From positions 1,302,001-1,366,000 of the forward strand of contig JAEHOE010000004.1 of NCBI GenBank assembly GCA_016858145.1: a DNA stretch of 64,000 nt, in the 5' to 3' direction. Origin of the DNA: Edaphochlamys debaryana. Its lineage: Eukaryota; Chlorophyta; Chlorophyceae; Chlamydomonadales. The notes below the pieces were generated by a model. It was not told the origin of the DNA, ran no database searches, and saw nothing but the letters and a program-made list of their open reading frames with translations. Positions 11,534 to 23,089 of the stretch are shown one piece after another. Positions within the stretch are counted from its first letter, which is position 1; each line of letters opens with the position of its first letter. The position numbers were made by a program, and so were the translations under genes.

Positions 11534-12726
11534 GGTGAGCTCAAAATTAGAGCGAGACTTTGCGCAAGCGCGGCTACTTCCCTATGCAACGGCCTAGTGC
11601 ACCTGGTGGGAAATGTGCATGAAGTTTGGCGCCCTGGCCCACAACGGCACGCAACGACAACGCATCGCCATGGCCTGCTCTTGCCGTAACCCGGCCCTAC
11701 CCGGCTCCCCCCGCTGCCCCGCTCGCCTCGGCGGTTTCCCAAACATGAGGGATAGCGCTGCTGGTGACCCTTGTACACCCTGTCGTCCCCGTGCTGTGTG
11801 GGTTTGGGGCACCGTGTTGCTTTGCAGCGAGAGCTCACAGTGCTAAGCACTCACCCCTGGGCACTCACTACCCCGGCCAGACCATGGCATACCAGATACC
11901 CCGCCCACACCGTACAGCGCCAGACCAGACCTAGCATAACGCCGTACCTCGCGCCGGCCTGTGCTATGCAAGGAGGATTGGGCGCTGCCAAGGGATGCGT
12001 CCCCAACCTCACTTGCAATATGCCAGGGGTGCCCTGCAATTTGAATGCATCGTACTCCATCGCCCCCTGGGGCTCCGCGCCTTCCTTCTCTCTTCCTGCT
12101 TCAATGTCATTAGTACCGTACGCACCAGCCCCGGCGCCAAGCCCTGCGCACAAAGCTCTGCGCGCGTTGCAGGTTGTACCACCTTTGCCCGCCGTGCTAC
12201 CATGTGGCCTGTGCTACACCGCCTTCCATTCCGGCCCCATAGCCATTTGCCACCCAACCAGGGGCTAGACAACAAAGTCAATCGAACCCGTAGTTCGGTG
12301 GTTGCAACACGCCTGTGTTTACGGTACTACTGCTCTTTTCCTCGGCCGCATGTCCGTTTCATGGCTCATGTCTGTCATGTCATGTTTTGGGGGTTCAACA
12401 CTACTCGCTTACGACATCGGGTCAGCACACCAATTCCACACACCGTGTGTACGTCACCTTATGCGCCATCCCAGATACAAGCCTGCATGGTCTCGTGCCT
12501 CCATCCTGGCGGCAGCTGCATTTGTGGCAAAGAGCACAGCCACAGCGGCTGGGCATCTAGGGACCCAGACCCCAATTGGCTGCCCCATCCATCCAACCCG
12601 TCCAACCCGTCCAATGACTAGCCTAGCGATTAATATGTCACGTCAATACAAACCAGTCCTAGCTACGATCCCGTCCTGGGCCCCGTGCTGCCGCGCCCGT
12701 GCTGCGCATGCTGTGCGTCACGCAGC
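11534..12726. other. intergenic region between BTB genes A and B
   Basis: No exon is visible. The stretch should hold the promoter of gene A and the 3' UTR of gene B. It has lower GC content than its surroundings. A short CCAACCCGT direct repeat lies near 12593-12615. Confidence 0.45.
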
Positions 12727-14694
12727 TCACGCCGTGCGGCGCCGCTTCACGCCTCCCGCCAGCAGGTCTGCCATCAGAGTGGCCATCAGGTCAGGGCTCT
12801 TGGCCAGGCGCTTGAGGCTGTGCGGTACGGCAGCCACCTCCTCGCCGCGCTCCGCACACCAGGCCTTGAGCTGGGAGAGCAGCGGGGCGAAGGAGCCGCC
12901 CAGGCGCTCGGCCCACAGCAGGGAGCCCACCACCGTCTCGGCCGACACGCCCGACAGCACCACCGCCTGAGCGTCCGAGCACAGCTCCGGAAGCAACAGC
13001 CGGTCCGCCAGCTCGGCCACGGCCGGGGCCAGGGCCGATGGGATGTCCACGGCGCCGGTGTAGACCCAGCGCAGCACGAGGGCGAAGGCATCCGGGTCCG
13101 CCTCCGGAAGGCCCAGCTCCGCCGCAGCCCCGTCCGCGAAGCCGCCAGCCGCGGCCGGAAGTAGGGGCTGCGGGCGATCAGGATGGCCCGGTGCACGGGG
13201 AAGCGGCGGTCGCCCACCACGAGGGTGAGGTCCGCGGTGCCGTCCGGCTGGGCGTCCAGCAGCGCGCCCATGTCGGCGTGCAGCGAGCCGCAGGGGGCGC
13301 GGGCCTTGGACGCTGGGCACAGCAGCGGGCAGGGCTTGAGGCCCAGGCCCAGAACGCGAATGGCGGACTCTGCAGAGCTTGTCAGGCACAGGTGCCCGGT
13401 GTGGAGGATGACGGGGCGGCCATACGTGCCCTTGAGCCCCAGGCCCCTGCCCGGGCGAGGGACGAGTGTGGTGACGGTGCCATCCAGGGCCAGCCTCCGT
13501 ACAGCGGTACGGTAGTCCATGTGTTCCCCCTCCTCATCCTCCAACCTATCTCCCTCCATCACTTCAGCGATGTCTGCCACGATGACGTTTCCCTCGCCGT
13601 CCACCGCGCATCCGCAGAGGTCGGTAAACCTGGCCTCCTCGACCCGGCCGTCCTGGGTTCCCTCAACGCCCTCCAACCCCGCCAGCAGAACCGGAACGCG
13701 GGCCGCGGGGCTGCCGTCTGGGTTGAGCGGCAGGCGGTAGAGGGCGGTGCGTGTGGCGATGATGAGGGCGCCATCGGGCCCGGCTGAAGGATGGTAGGCA
13801 AGGCCCCAGATCTCGCTCGCTGCACGGCAGGGCGGGAAGGTCACCCGCGCCCGCTCCTCGCACCCGCCGGCTGCACCGCTTGCGTTCGGACCATTGTCCC
13901 CCGCCCCTGCCCGCCAGGACGCCGGCAGCTTCAGGTGCGCGATGCGGTCCGTCCCAGCTACCACGATGCAAAGCGACCCTGCAGGTATGTCAGCAAGCAC
14001 GGCATTCAAGCATTTGAAGGGATAGCCCAGGTTCATGATACACAAGTGCTGACCCCTCACCGCATTAGCCTAGGTAACCGCTCACCTTGGCCGTTGGAGC
14101 AGATGAAGGCCGGGTCAGTTAGCCGCACGCCACCGCCCATCCCGTCCAGCCTCCCAGCCTCCATCACATGTCCAGCCACCGTGGACAGGACGTTGTCAGC
14201 GGTCAGGCGCCCCACGGCGTTCCCGACCTTGACGAAGACAGACCGAATGCAGGGATCATAGCAGGGGCTCGTGTGGTGACCCTGAGCACCAGGGCCGGCA
14301 GGCGGGTAAGAGAAAAACTCAGTCCTGAGCCATTTGGTCAAGTTTGGATGAAAGCTGAGAAGGAGGAGAAGGTGCTGCTCAGCCTGCCGGGCGGCCCGCC
14401 TAGGGACATGTTCCCGCCAATTCCCGCAGAAGGGCCCTTCTGGCGCTCTCACCAACAGGCCCGGCTGATATCGCTGAAGCTGTCCCGCTTCACCTCCTCG
14501 TCGATACCGAGGCTGGGCCTAAGCGCCAAGCCCTTTCCAGCGTAAGCTATCGGAAAGAATTGGCCGGTGCTGGTCACAATTAACGTCTCAACTCCTCCTT
14601 CGGGTCCTGTCTTGTATGTTGTGTGAGGGCGTGCGACGCAACCCTTAGGTGCTCCCCACAGCCGCAGCTTGCACTTGAAGGGTTGCATCGGCAA
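12727..14694 (-). pseudogene. BTB/NHL paralogue B, frameshifted in the BTB domain
   Basis: Exons at 14494-14694, 14086-14281 and 12727-13978 follow the family pattern: a Lys/Cys-rich N terminus, NHL-like repeats (LTDPAFICSNG, GNVIVADIAEV, LALDGTVTTL), then BTB/BACK and a KRRRTA end. Exon 2 has the same 196-nt length as in gene A. In exon 3, four bases are missing between SPYFRPRL and GGFADG, near 13146. Exon length modulo 3 confirms the shift. Upstream and downstream of that point both frames stay open and family-like, so the break is recent, or is a sequencing error. Translated as it stands, the protein would lose most of the BTB fold. Gene A's exon 1/2 junction is clear; here the donor at 14493 (GAG|GTGAAG) was chosen because its phase fits. 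Confidence 0.7.
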
Positions 14695-15545
14695 CCCTGC
14701 TCACTTGGCGCCCCTGTTCTCGCTATTGATTGTTGCGAACATGTCTACTGTGGCGTGTATCGAGCGAGCATCGCGCGAGTGTTGAGCCACAAGCACGTAC
14801 CAGACCTCGCCTCGCCCGGTTTTGGCCCGCCACGTTGCCAGCGAGCAGCAACAGGCCCAATTGCCATGACAACCCCCGGCGACTGGTGCCCCGGGCTGTG
14901 CCCTCGCGCACTCGCTTGCCTTGCACACTGGTCCACCTCTCCAGCCTCTTAGCTCCTACCCAACTGCAGGCAAAGCAGGCAAAGCAGCTCAGTGGCAAGC
15001 AGAGGCACTTAAGGCGAGGGACGGCACAGGGGCACTCGAAGCTGACTTGAGTCCGGGTTCGCCGTACGTAGGCGACAACGCCCGGGCCCCCATCACCCAA
15101 GGGGAGCAGTCATAGTTCATCACCCAAGCCCTTTCGCTCAAGCGCGGGTTCCACATCCATGCACCCACACCGCCGTGCTTGGAACCGTCAGCCTCCCCCT
15201 CCTCCTCCCCTTAGCCACCGTTCAGCTGCATCCCCGACAACATCGTCCGCGCGTAGCACTTCGTGTAGTGCTAGGAAGCTTGTGTACTACGCGGGGGCTA
15301 TGCCCACCGACCCCTCCTCCTGCACTACCCCCTCGTCTCAAAGCAGAGCCCCCATCACCCCTCCCCGCCTTCCCCTGCCTCCCTCCCCCGCCTTCCCCTG
15401 AGCCTTGCGGTCCCTCTCCCCCTCCGCCTTCCCAGCCCCTGTTGCCCCCTTCGCCCGCCCCTGCCGTTTCACCACCTCCGCCTCCCCTTCTCGCCCGCAC
15501 CAGCCTCCTCCACAGCCTCCTGCCCGCCTCTACTCCCTCTGTTCC
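14695..15545. other. intergenic region between BTB gene B and RPF1
   Basis: No gene is recognised. It should hold the promoter of gene B and the RPF1 3' UTR. One copy of a dispersed repeat lies at 15222-15312. From about 15180 to 15540 the plus strand is a nearly uninterrupted pyrimidine tract. Confidence 0.45.
15222..15312 (+). repeat. dispersed repeat, copy a
   Basis: About 90 bp with a CAGCTGCATC head, a central ATCGTCCGCGCG...CGTGTAGTGCTA core and a GCGGGGGCTATGCCC tail. Two further copies lie on the other strand at 36541-36650 and 36830-36910. All three share one open frame encoding LH....HRPR..LRVVL. No terminal inverted repeat is seen, so the element class is unclear. Confidence 0.5.
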
Positions 15546-18500
15546 TCACAGGAAGAAGCGGCGCCGCGAGGTCTTGTTCTCCTTCTTGGGCAGCCACTCG
15601 AACTCGCCGTTCTTGGAGTCAAAGGTGCCCTTCTGCAGGCTCTGCAGCTTGAGCGTGAAGCGGGGGCCCAGCTCCTGACGGGTGGAAAGGGAGAAGGGGG
15701 CAGGAGGTAAGGGAAGGGGGAGGGGGGTCGAAGGGTTGACGGGTTGAACGCCAGACCCCAATCAGCGGCCCTTCTTCCTCCCCCCACAGCCCCTGCAGCT
15801 CCCCTCATCCCCCCCTCTCGGTGGTATGTACCATCGCAAGCTATGCTCTGCTGGCGCAATCTCGCTCCGCTTCAAACACACCCACCCACCCCGCAGCCCC
15901 TCCTCGGCACGCAGCCTCCGCCCACCCGCGCAGCGCCCCCCAAGCCCACCCCCTCCCACCTGCAGCCGTGCGATCACGGCCTTCTTCTTGCCCCCCTCCT
16001 TGGCCGCTGCGTCCCGCTTCTCCTTCTCCTCAAAGATATAGCGGTGGTGCCTTTGCGGGGAGGGGAGGGGAGGTGTAGGGGCATAAGTCAAAGCGGATGC
16101 CGAACCCTTCCCTGCCGCAAGCAGCCTGGCGGCACCGGTACTTGCCCTCGCTGTCTCTGCCCGAACTTGCCTCCCAGTATTTCCAGTCCTCAATCTTGCC
16201 CTCCTCCCGCCCCACACACACCTGACAAAGATGTAGTCGCGCTGGTTGTGGAACGTCACCACGCGCCGCCCGCGGAACTGGGGGTCCTGGGGGGTGGACG
16301 TGGATGAGGAAGTGGGGCCGTGAGGGCAGGGTCGTGAGCTAGAATCCGGTGCTCGAGTTACGCGGTCCGTCAACACACACACACACACACACACCTTCAT
16401 ACGGTGATAGGTTGAGCTCACACACACACCGAAAGTCCCACCCCCCCTCCGAACCTCCCCGCACCTGGGGGAACAGCGAGGCGAAAAAGCGGCCCATGCG
16501 GTGGCCCCCTCCCGCCCCCGTGCCGCCCGATACACACACGCACGCGTTCTCCCAGCCCCCTCCGTCTCCCCCGCACCTGGGGGAACAGCGAGGCGAAGAA
16601 GCGGCCCATGCGGTGGCCCAGGCGCGTGTCGAAGTGGTTGAGGATGAGCTCGGGCTTGTGGTGCGTGGCGCGGCCGTGGCCCTTGATGTCCGCTCCGAGC
16701 TTGAGGTTGGAGAGGCGGAAGTGCGCAGTGGGGCCGTCGGGCAGGTGCACCATCAGCAGGCCGTTGATCTGCGGGGATGCGCGGTACGGCGGGGTACGGC
16801 GGTGCGAGGGGCGATGTACGGCAGGGCGTGAGGCGATGTACGGCAGTCCCATGCGGATTGCTGGAGTGGAGGCGGGCAATCCAGATCATAGTGGGACGAG
16901 CCAGGAGGACGGCAGGTTCAGCGCCCCCCTGCCCTCGTGCCTCCCCCTGCCCCCTCTTGCCTCCGTACCCCCATCCCCCCCCCCACCTGCTTGCGGTCCT
17001 CGTTGAACACCAGCAGGTCCGTGTACTCCCGGTTGGCAGCGAACTTGACGATCTTCTTGAGCGGGAAGCCGTTGCGCTTGTAGTACTCGGCGCAGGGGAG
17101 CACCTCCTGAGAGGGCGGAAAAGGCGGAGAGAGGAACGGGGAGTTGTATCACGACGTCGCCGGTAGCCGGAACAAGGGCTCTGGACGCGAAACCGGGGGT
17201 TCACCCCCGTCCCTTCCAACAAGGGACGCACCGCATCCATACACACACGCGAAAACCCCCGTCCCCTCCACCCCCCCCCGCCCCCACCAGCATCTCGCTC
17301 AGGAAGGTGTACATGATCTTGCTGGGCTTGTAGCACGTGGTGAGCAGCACCTTGGGGGGCCGCGCGTTGGCGAAGTGGGCTGCGACCGAGGAAAAGGGGG
17401 GCGGAGTGAGGCGAGGAATGTCAGAGCCAGAGCCCGGGCCCTGCAAGTGTCGACGGCACTGTGCCCGTGCTCAGCACCCCCTTCTCCGCCACGAGGATGA
17501 CTGTCGACGACACCCCGGGCAGGCACCCCGGAACCATGAACCCTAAGCCCCCGCCACGAGGACCGTCACAGCCAGTCCCGGCGTTGTCCCGTGGCCTGTG
17601 CCCGTGACGGCCCCCCCGTGGTAGGACAGATGTCGCTCGCATCCCGCGGCTACCCCAGACGTCAGATCCCGGAGGCATCGCGGCCAGGATCCTGGATTCA
17701 AGATCCACGTGGGCATGCCGTACCCGCGAATTCGTCATCGTTCTCGTCCGCCATGATCTCCTCGTCATCTGGCTCCACCATGGTGTCGTCCGCCTCGCGA
17801 GTGTTGTCCAGCGTCTGGGGTTGTGGGAGCATGGATGAGGGGGAGGACGAAAACCAAGTATGAGCTAAGGTCGCACAGTTGTGGGCGGAGGGCACGGTGG
17901 AGGAACTGTGAGGATTTCAAGGGTCGCCACGAGCTCCGAAAGGGGCATAAGCGATTGCGTGCCGCCACGGGGCATCGGTGAGTGCCGAGGACGATGCGTC
18001 TACCAGACGGTCCCGCTCCCAGCGCCTGGCCCCACCCCTACGTCCATCCCAGACCCAGAGTACAGGAGACGCATGCCACGCCCCACAGCCGACGGCGCCT
18101 TCCTCCAGCGGAAACCCAGCGGGAGCCCTAGTGACAGGACCCCGGCAGCGCCCGATGATGGCATGCACATCACACGACACCCCTATGTACGGTACGGCAC
18201 CCCGCTGTACGGCACCCGTACGGCACAGCACTGCACACCCACGTGCTGCACGGGCTTGGGCGGCGGCTCCAGGCCCATCTCCTCCGCCTTGGCCGCCTCC
18301 TTCTGCTTCTTGCGGCGCTCCTTGGCCTTGGTTTTCTGGGGGTTAGGAGGGGGTCGTTAAACGGTGGTCGTTGGGAGTTAGGTGTTGGAGGTTGATTATT
18401 GGGGCTGGGGCAAACTGCAGGGCTACCCCGGAGCGCCCTCGGCTTCACTTCGCGAGCTGCACCAGACGGACGGGGGTGTCTGCAGCTGAGCGAGACGTGG

Positions 18501-19518
18501 GAAGGGGGCGGGGGGCTCGGGCCTGCATGCGCCATCGGCCCTTCCGGCCGCCCCTGGGCAGGTAGGGCTGGCGGCTGGGGTGCCTCAGGGGCCTGGTTGG
18601 TGGACCCCGGCTGCTGTCCGAACCTCTCGCCCTGGCGCTGTGAGGTCCCCCTCTCCCGACTTATCCGGCCCACATGTGTATCCGTGCCGGCAAGCAGGCA
18701 CTCCTGTAAGTCCCAGGCAGTGGTGAGCATCCCGTCCTGCCGCCCGTCCATGGCTGGCCCCTGCCTGGCGTCGTGGTCATCCAGCCGGACCCCCTTCCCT
18801 AGCATCCTTCTGCTGCTGCAAGCACTCCTCTCCAAGCTCTGGTGACCGCCCCGCAGCAACCCCGCCTTCCCTAACCGCCTTGAGCTACACACCGCTAGTT
18901 CCAGCACTGGCAAAAGCGCCGCAGCGGTTTCGCAGCGCTTGCTGCTCTGGAGGTGGCTCAACGTCGGCCTAGTCCGACCTGTGGGCTCCATCGAGGCTCT
19001 GGTGCTGGCCCCCGCGTGCAGACAGCAGGCGGCGGGCTGCCGGCTTGGCCCTTCCGGTTGACTTTGTCCGCAACAGGTCCCCTCATATATATCTGGAGGA
19101 GAGGGACTTGAGACCCCAGCAGCCCTCGCCCGTGCCCAAGGCGGTACCCCGGTCCGGGCTGGTGGCAACGCCTGGCGGCAGCGGCTTCGCCCCCGTCTCT
19201 GCGACCCCCCGCCCTCCACCCCAGCGGCCTCTGCCGACCAAGCGCTGTCGGAGTCGTGTTGCATCTCACCTCCTTTTGGTGCTTCAGCTTCTGGTACAGC
19301 TCCGAGCGCTTCAGCTTGTTCTTAATGAAGCTGGTCTGCTGGCCAATGGTGCCGCCCTTCCGCTTTGCCCGCTCGCCGTCATCGTCGTCGTCCCGCTCGC
19401 GCCCGCTCGTGGAGGGCAGCTCCGCGTCGTCGTCCTCGTAGCCGTCCTCCTCATCGTCGCGCCGCTTCTTTCCCTTGCCCTTGTCCGAGCCCTTGCCGGG
19501 CTTCGGGAACTTGCCCAT
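15546..19518 (-). CDS. RPF1: ribosome production factor 1 (Brix domain)
   Basis: Nine exons (19270-19518, 18243-18335, 17724-17814, 17288-17379, 16987-17106, 16577-16768, 16222-16286, 15960-16050, 15546-15674) join in phase to 373 residues. The N terminus is charged and low-complexity (acidic [13 protein letters not shown], basic tracts), followed by [16 protein letters not shown] and [13 protein letters not shown], typical of RPF1. The Brix domain covers about residues 155-350, with [66 protein letters not shown] and [20 protein letters not shown]. The C-terminal hallmark [19 protein letters not shown] is complete, ending in [11 protein letters not shown]1 acts in the nucleolus in maturation of the large ribosomal subunit (27S pre-rRNA, 5S RNP region). 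Intron 1 is unusually long (about 930 bp). A partial copy of the exon 6 end lies in the intron at 16448-16508. Confidence 0.93.
16376..16397. repeat. AC dinucleotide microsatellite in RPF1 intron
   Basis: A run of about ten ACs lies in the intron between exons 7 and 6 of RPF1, just beside the partial duplicate of the exon 6 end. Confidence 0.8.
16448..16508 (-). repeat. RPF1: intronic echo of RPF1 exon 6 3' end with splice donor
   Basis: The minus strand repeats the last 13 codons of exon 6 ([13 protein letters not shown]) plus the GTGCGGGGAG donor, about 120 bp downstream of the real exon end at 16577. One third-position change separates the coding parts (TTT versus TTC). The copy lacks an acceptor of its own. 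Confidence 0.8.
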
Positions 19519-19840
19519 TGTAACTAACACAGATCACACGAGGAAAAGCTGTTGTGCGCTAACACGTCGGTGCTGGTAAAGCCTAGTCGCGCCGACAGCA
19601 CGCAATTTAGTGCTTGTCGCTGGAAAGGTCAGAGGAGGTTACTCAGTCCACGCGTATAATAATTGTCTATATCCAGGGACACTACTTTTGCCGTTTGCCG
19701 TGCGGCGCCGGACCAGCATCCTGCCCGCGTATGCCCAAACCCGCACGCCACCCCCCGCCACCCTCCCGCTTCCCCGGTCCCCTCGGGGCATGCTAATCCG
19801 GTTGCACCGAAGCCAGGCCGGGCCCTCACAACCCTTAAGC

Positions 19841-20285
19841 GGAAGCCGCGCACCTGCGCTTCTCGGGCCAGAGGCCCAGCGCTGGCGGGAAGGCGCTCCT
19901 GGGCGCGGGCAATGTCGCAGGACGACCTGGGCGCCATCAGACAGGCCGTCACGGCCTGGCACGAAAAGCTGCTCGCACACCCTGCGACATCCGGCTGCCT
20001 CGCAAATGACGAGCGGCATAGCAAGGTGGGCATGCGCCTTCACGCCTAGCTCGCGGCAATAGTCCTGTCGCCCTGGGCTGTCTCCGTAGCGCCTGGGCGC
20101 CGCGGGCGGGAACCGTCGAACCGGCGGGGCCCCGCCGTTCCACCCCGCCCCTGCCTCACACGCTGGACGAGCCGTGTATCCCCTGCAACATACCACTCGC
20201 TATCGCGCTAACCCCTGTTCTGTCTGCTTGCAGGGGGACTCTGTTGTGGCGGAGCGCGTGACAGTGGCGGCAGACGCCCTGGTGG
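19841..20285 (+). pseudogene. truncated duplicate of hemoglobin gene 1 start (exon 1, intron 1, part of exon 2)
   Basis: This 445-bp stretch matches 22645-23089 with an exact offset of 2,804 bp and only about three mismatches. It carries 71 bp upstream of the ATG, all of exon 1 (19912-20025, starting MSQDDLGAIRQAV), intron 1, and exon 2 up to ADALV. There homology ends abruptly and the frame runs into unrelated sequence, reaching a stop by about 20347. The globin exons are absent. It could be transcribed from its own promoter, or serve as an alternative first exon for the downstream gene; neither is shown by the sequence. Confidence 0.8.
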
Positions 20286-22246
20286 TGCCGACAGGTTCCT
20301 GCGTGCCCATTCGGATTCGGTACCGCGCGTACAACAAGCGCTTGTGACTCGTTGACATCTTCAGGGTTCAGGCCCATATCCGCACGCCAGAATTTCCCCA
20401 CCACCAACCCGGCTCCCGGTTCCGTGCTTCTCCGGTTGACTTTCAAGACAGAGCCGGCCGGCCATCTCAGCCCAACCCTCCTGAACCCTCAGCCCCAAAG
20501 CGGGGGCTATGCCCACCTCCCTCAGCTCCGAACCTCAACAGCGACAGCGGACTCCATCCACCTGGCGAGCGAGGATCAAGGAGCCATGTCAGGCCGGTTT
20601 GGCGGTGACCTCAACCGACTCGCCACAAGTCGCCACGCTGCTGCGCGCTGGGCGCCTGCGCAGACAGCCCGAGCTGAAGTGTGTGTGAAGTGAAGCGGCG
20701 TCGAGTCCGGAATAGACACATGGCAGCGACAGCCGCCGGTTCAGGGCGCGACCCAGGCTTCCCGCAGTGGCCCCGACCAAGATGGAGACGCCAGCAAAGA
20801 ACCCCCGCCGGCCTGGCTAGAACCACGCACCCAGAACCGCTACAGGAACCAGGAATCTGGGGAATGCGTCACCCTCGCGCATGTTCTCCCCTGCGTCCAT
20901 ACCCTTTCCAAGGCACTGATGGTGGTCGGTCTCGATCCGCAACCAGTGGGAACAAGCTCAGCATCCCCCCCTGCGGCCCCCGGCTCCGCCGGCTGCGCCC
21001 CAGCCCAGAATCCCCTGCCTTGCTTTTCGCGTGCCTCGTCTCCCGTGTCTCCTTTCCCCCTGCCAACCCTCCTCGCCTGCGCTGGGGGCGGGGCTTGCGA
21101 CAGATGTCGGCCGGGAGCGGGCTGCGCAGGCACAGGGGTCGCTTAGTGAGAGCAAGACGGCAAGGTTTGCCACACGGAACCCTCAGCAGCCCCTGCCCCC
21201 AACCCAGGGCTGGGGCTTGCGCTTGGGCGTGTCAACCAGCAATCCCCCCCCCGCAGCTACGCGGCTCGGCACCCCGCTTACGCGACTGGTTTTGACCCTG
21301 GTGGCCCGGAGGTAGAGGCTGCGGGTATGAGGGACCAGCCGGTCCAGACGGACACGAGGAGAGAGCCGCCCCGACCTGGCAACAGAGCAGATCAGCATCC
21401 TGTCACTTGAACGCGGCCGGGTCGCCTGGTGCACGAGCTGACGAGCATCGACCCTTCACCCGCCTGCTGGAGCCATCTGCGCCGCCTTTCCAGATCACAG
21501 CCGACGGGCCCCTTGAGGCCACCAACCGGCGGCTGGGCCCGCTGGGGCCCCGCCAGGGCCTGGGCCTGGCCCGCCCAGCTGCCGTCCAAGCGGGTGGCAG
21601 CCGCCGGCCCAAGCGCCGAGGCTCCTGTCTGGTTGCCTCGCAGGTGTACCGACACCCAGGCAATCCGTGCCGGCGTGGGGCCAACACAGACAGGTGACAG
21701 CCAGCCCTCGCCAGCTGCGCCATCGAGGTCCTCCGTGCGGCTCCGAGACCCCGGAGGCGCAAGCCATGGAGCCTGGGTCCCGTCGGGATGGGGGTTGCCC
21801 CACGCCGCTGCCTTGCCAGTGGGCAGGGTCCTGCCGCGCCGGTCCGTCGCCTTGAGGGCCATGCGCAAAGCCACGCCATGTGTGTGTGGTTCAAGCAGCG
21901 TTTGCGGTCTGCTCGCAGCGTTCGTGGCGTTCCCGACGCAGGCATCGATCGTTGCCGTCGTCAGCGGGATCCGTGGCCAGATCTCCGGCTAGCGAGCGCG
22001 TGCGCTGCCAGCACATCTGCGCTGCGTTGCAGCCTAGATGAATTGTGGATGCGGTGGGCGGGGGGTTCAGCGTTGCAGCCACGTTACGTGGGGCAGGGCA
22101 AGGCCGCCGAGCAGGGCGCCAGGGCAGCCAATCCAAACCGCCAGAGCGGGCACTTTTGCAGCCCCGACATCACCCGGCCGAGCATGAGTTGTGCAACGCA
22201 AGCATCACAGTCAGGTTTGTGCCGCCAGCCGAGGGTTTGCCGCTCG

Positions 22247-22253
22247 TATAAAA
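22247..22253 (+). promoter_or_regulatory. possible TATA box of hemoglobin gene 1
   Basis: A TATAAAA sits about 470 bp upstream of the ATG at 22716 in otherwise GC-rich DNA. It lies outside the 445-bp duplication, so the truncated copy lacks it. The distance implies a long 5' UTR; this is only a candidate. Confidence 0.25.
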
Positions 22254-22644
22254 CGACTTTAATGTAGGCGGGATGCCCAGTTGGCTACGGTGCAGTGGGG
22301 TTCCGAGCAACGAGGCGCCTGCAGTTCTAGTGCGCAAGCTGTGTGTAGCCAAGGGCCCAGGGTTCTAGGTTCCGAGGGCGCCCATGCCGGGCGCTCAACC
22401 GGCGACGCACACCTCGCAGCCAGGGCCCGACATACAGGCATACTCACCGCAGTCCAGCACTTGTTATCAACGCAATCACAGGTTGGCGTGCACAACCAGA
22501 CTTTACGGTGAACAAAAGCGTTTCCGGTGCCGACGCGTCGAGGCGCACAAGCTCCTGATCGTGCAGTGTAACGTTTACTAGGTGCAAGCTCATAGCTCTG
22601 AACACGCCATTGGCGTTGCGGCTGGGAGCAAGCGGCCAGCCGGA

Positions 22645-23089
22645 GGAAGCCGCGCACCTGCGCTTCTCGGGCCAGAGGCCCAGCGCTGGCGGGAGGGCGC
22701 TCCTGGGCGCGGGCAATGTCGCAGGACGACCTGGGCGCCATCAGACAGGCCGTCACGGCCTGGCACGAAAAGCTGCTCGCACACCCTGCGACATCCGGCT
22801 GCCTCGCAAATGACGAGCGGCATAGCAAGGTGGGCATGCGCCTTCACGCCTAGCTCGCGGCAATAGTCCTGTCGCCCTGGGCTGTCTCCGTAGCGCCTGG
22901 GCGCCGCGGGCGGGAACCGTCGAACCGGCGGGGCCCCGCCGTTCCACCCCGCCCCTGCCTCACACGCTGGACGAGCCGTGTATCCCCTGCAACATACCAC
23001 TCGCTATCGCGCTAACCCCTGTTCTGCTTGCTTGCAGGGGGACTCTGTTGTGGCGGAGCGCGTGACAGTGGCGGCAGACGCCCTGGTGG
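22645..23089 (+). repeat. second unit of 445-bp direct segmental duplication
   Basis: Near-identical to 19841-20285 in direct orientation. This unit continues into the full hemoglobin gene, so it is likely the original and the upstream unit the copy. Confidence 0.85.

Larger units (their letters stand above)
19519..22715. other. intergenic region between RPF1 and hemoglobin gene 1
   Basis: Apart from the truncated hemoglobin-gene copy at 19841-20285, I see no exon that fits a gene. Several open frames over 180 codons (20681-21295 and 21429-21992 on plus) lack domain motifs and exon structure; they are probably by-products of high GC. Confidence 0.45.

Noticed and set aside
15762..17336. Single 524-codon frame across RPF1
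   Set aside because: It runs through introns and mixes frames; the nine-exon RPF1 model explains the conserved residues.
20681..21992. Two plus-strand frames of 204 and 187 codons
   Set aside because: No recognisable motif, no flanking splice pattern, and competing frames of similar length on the other strand.
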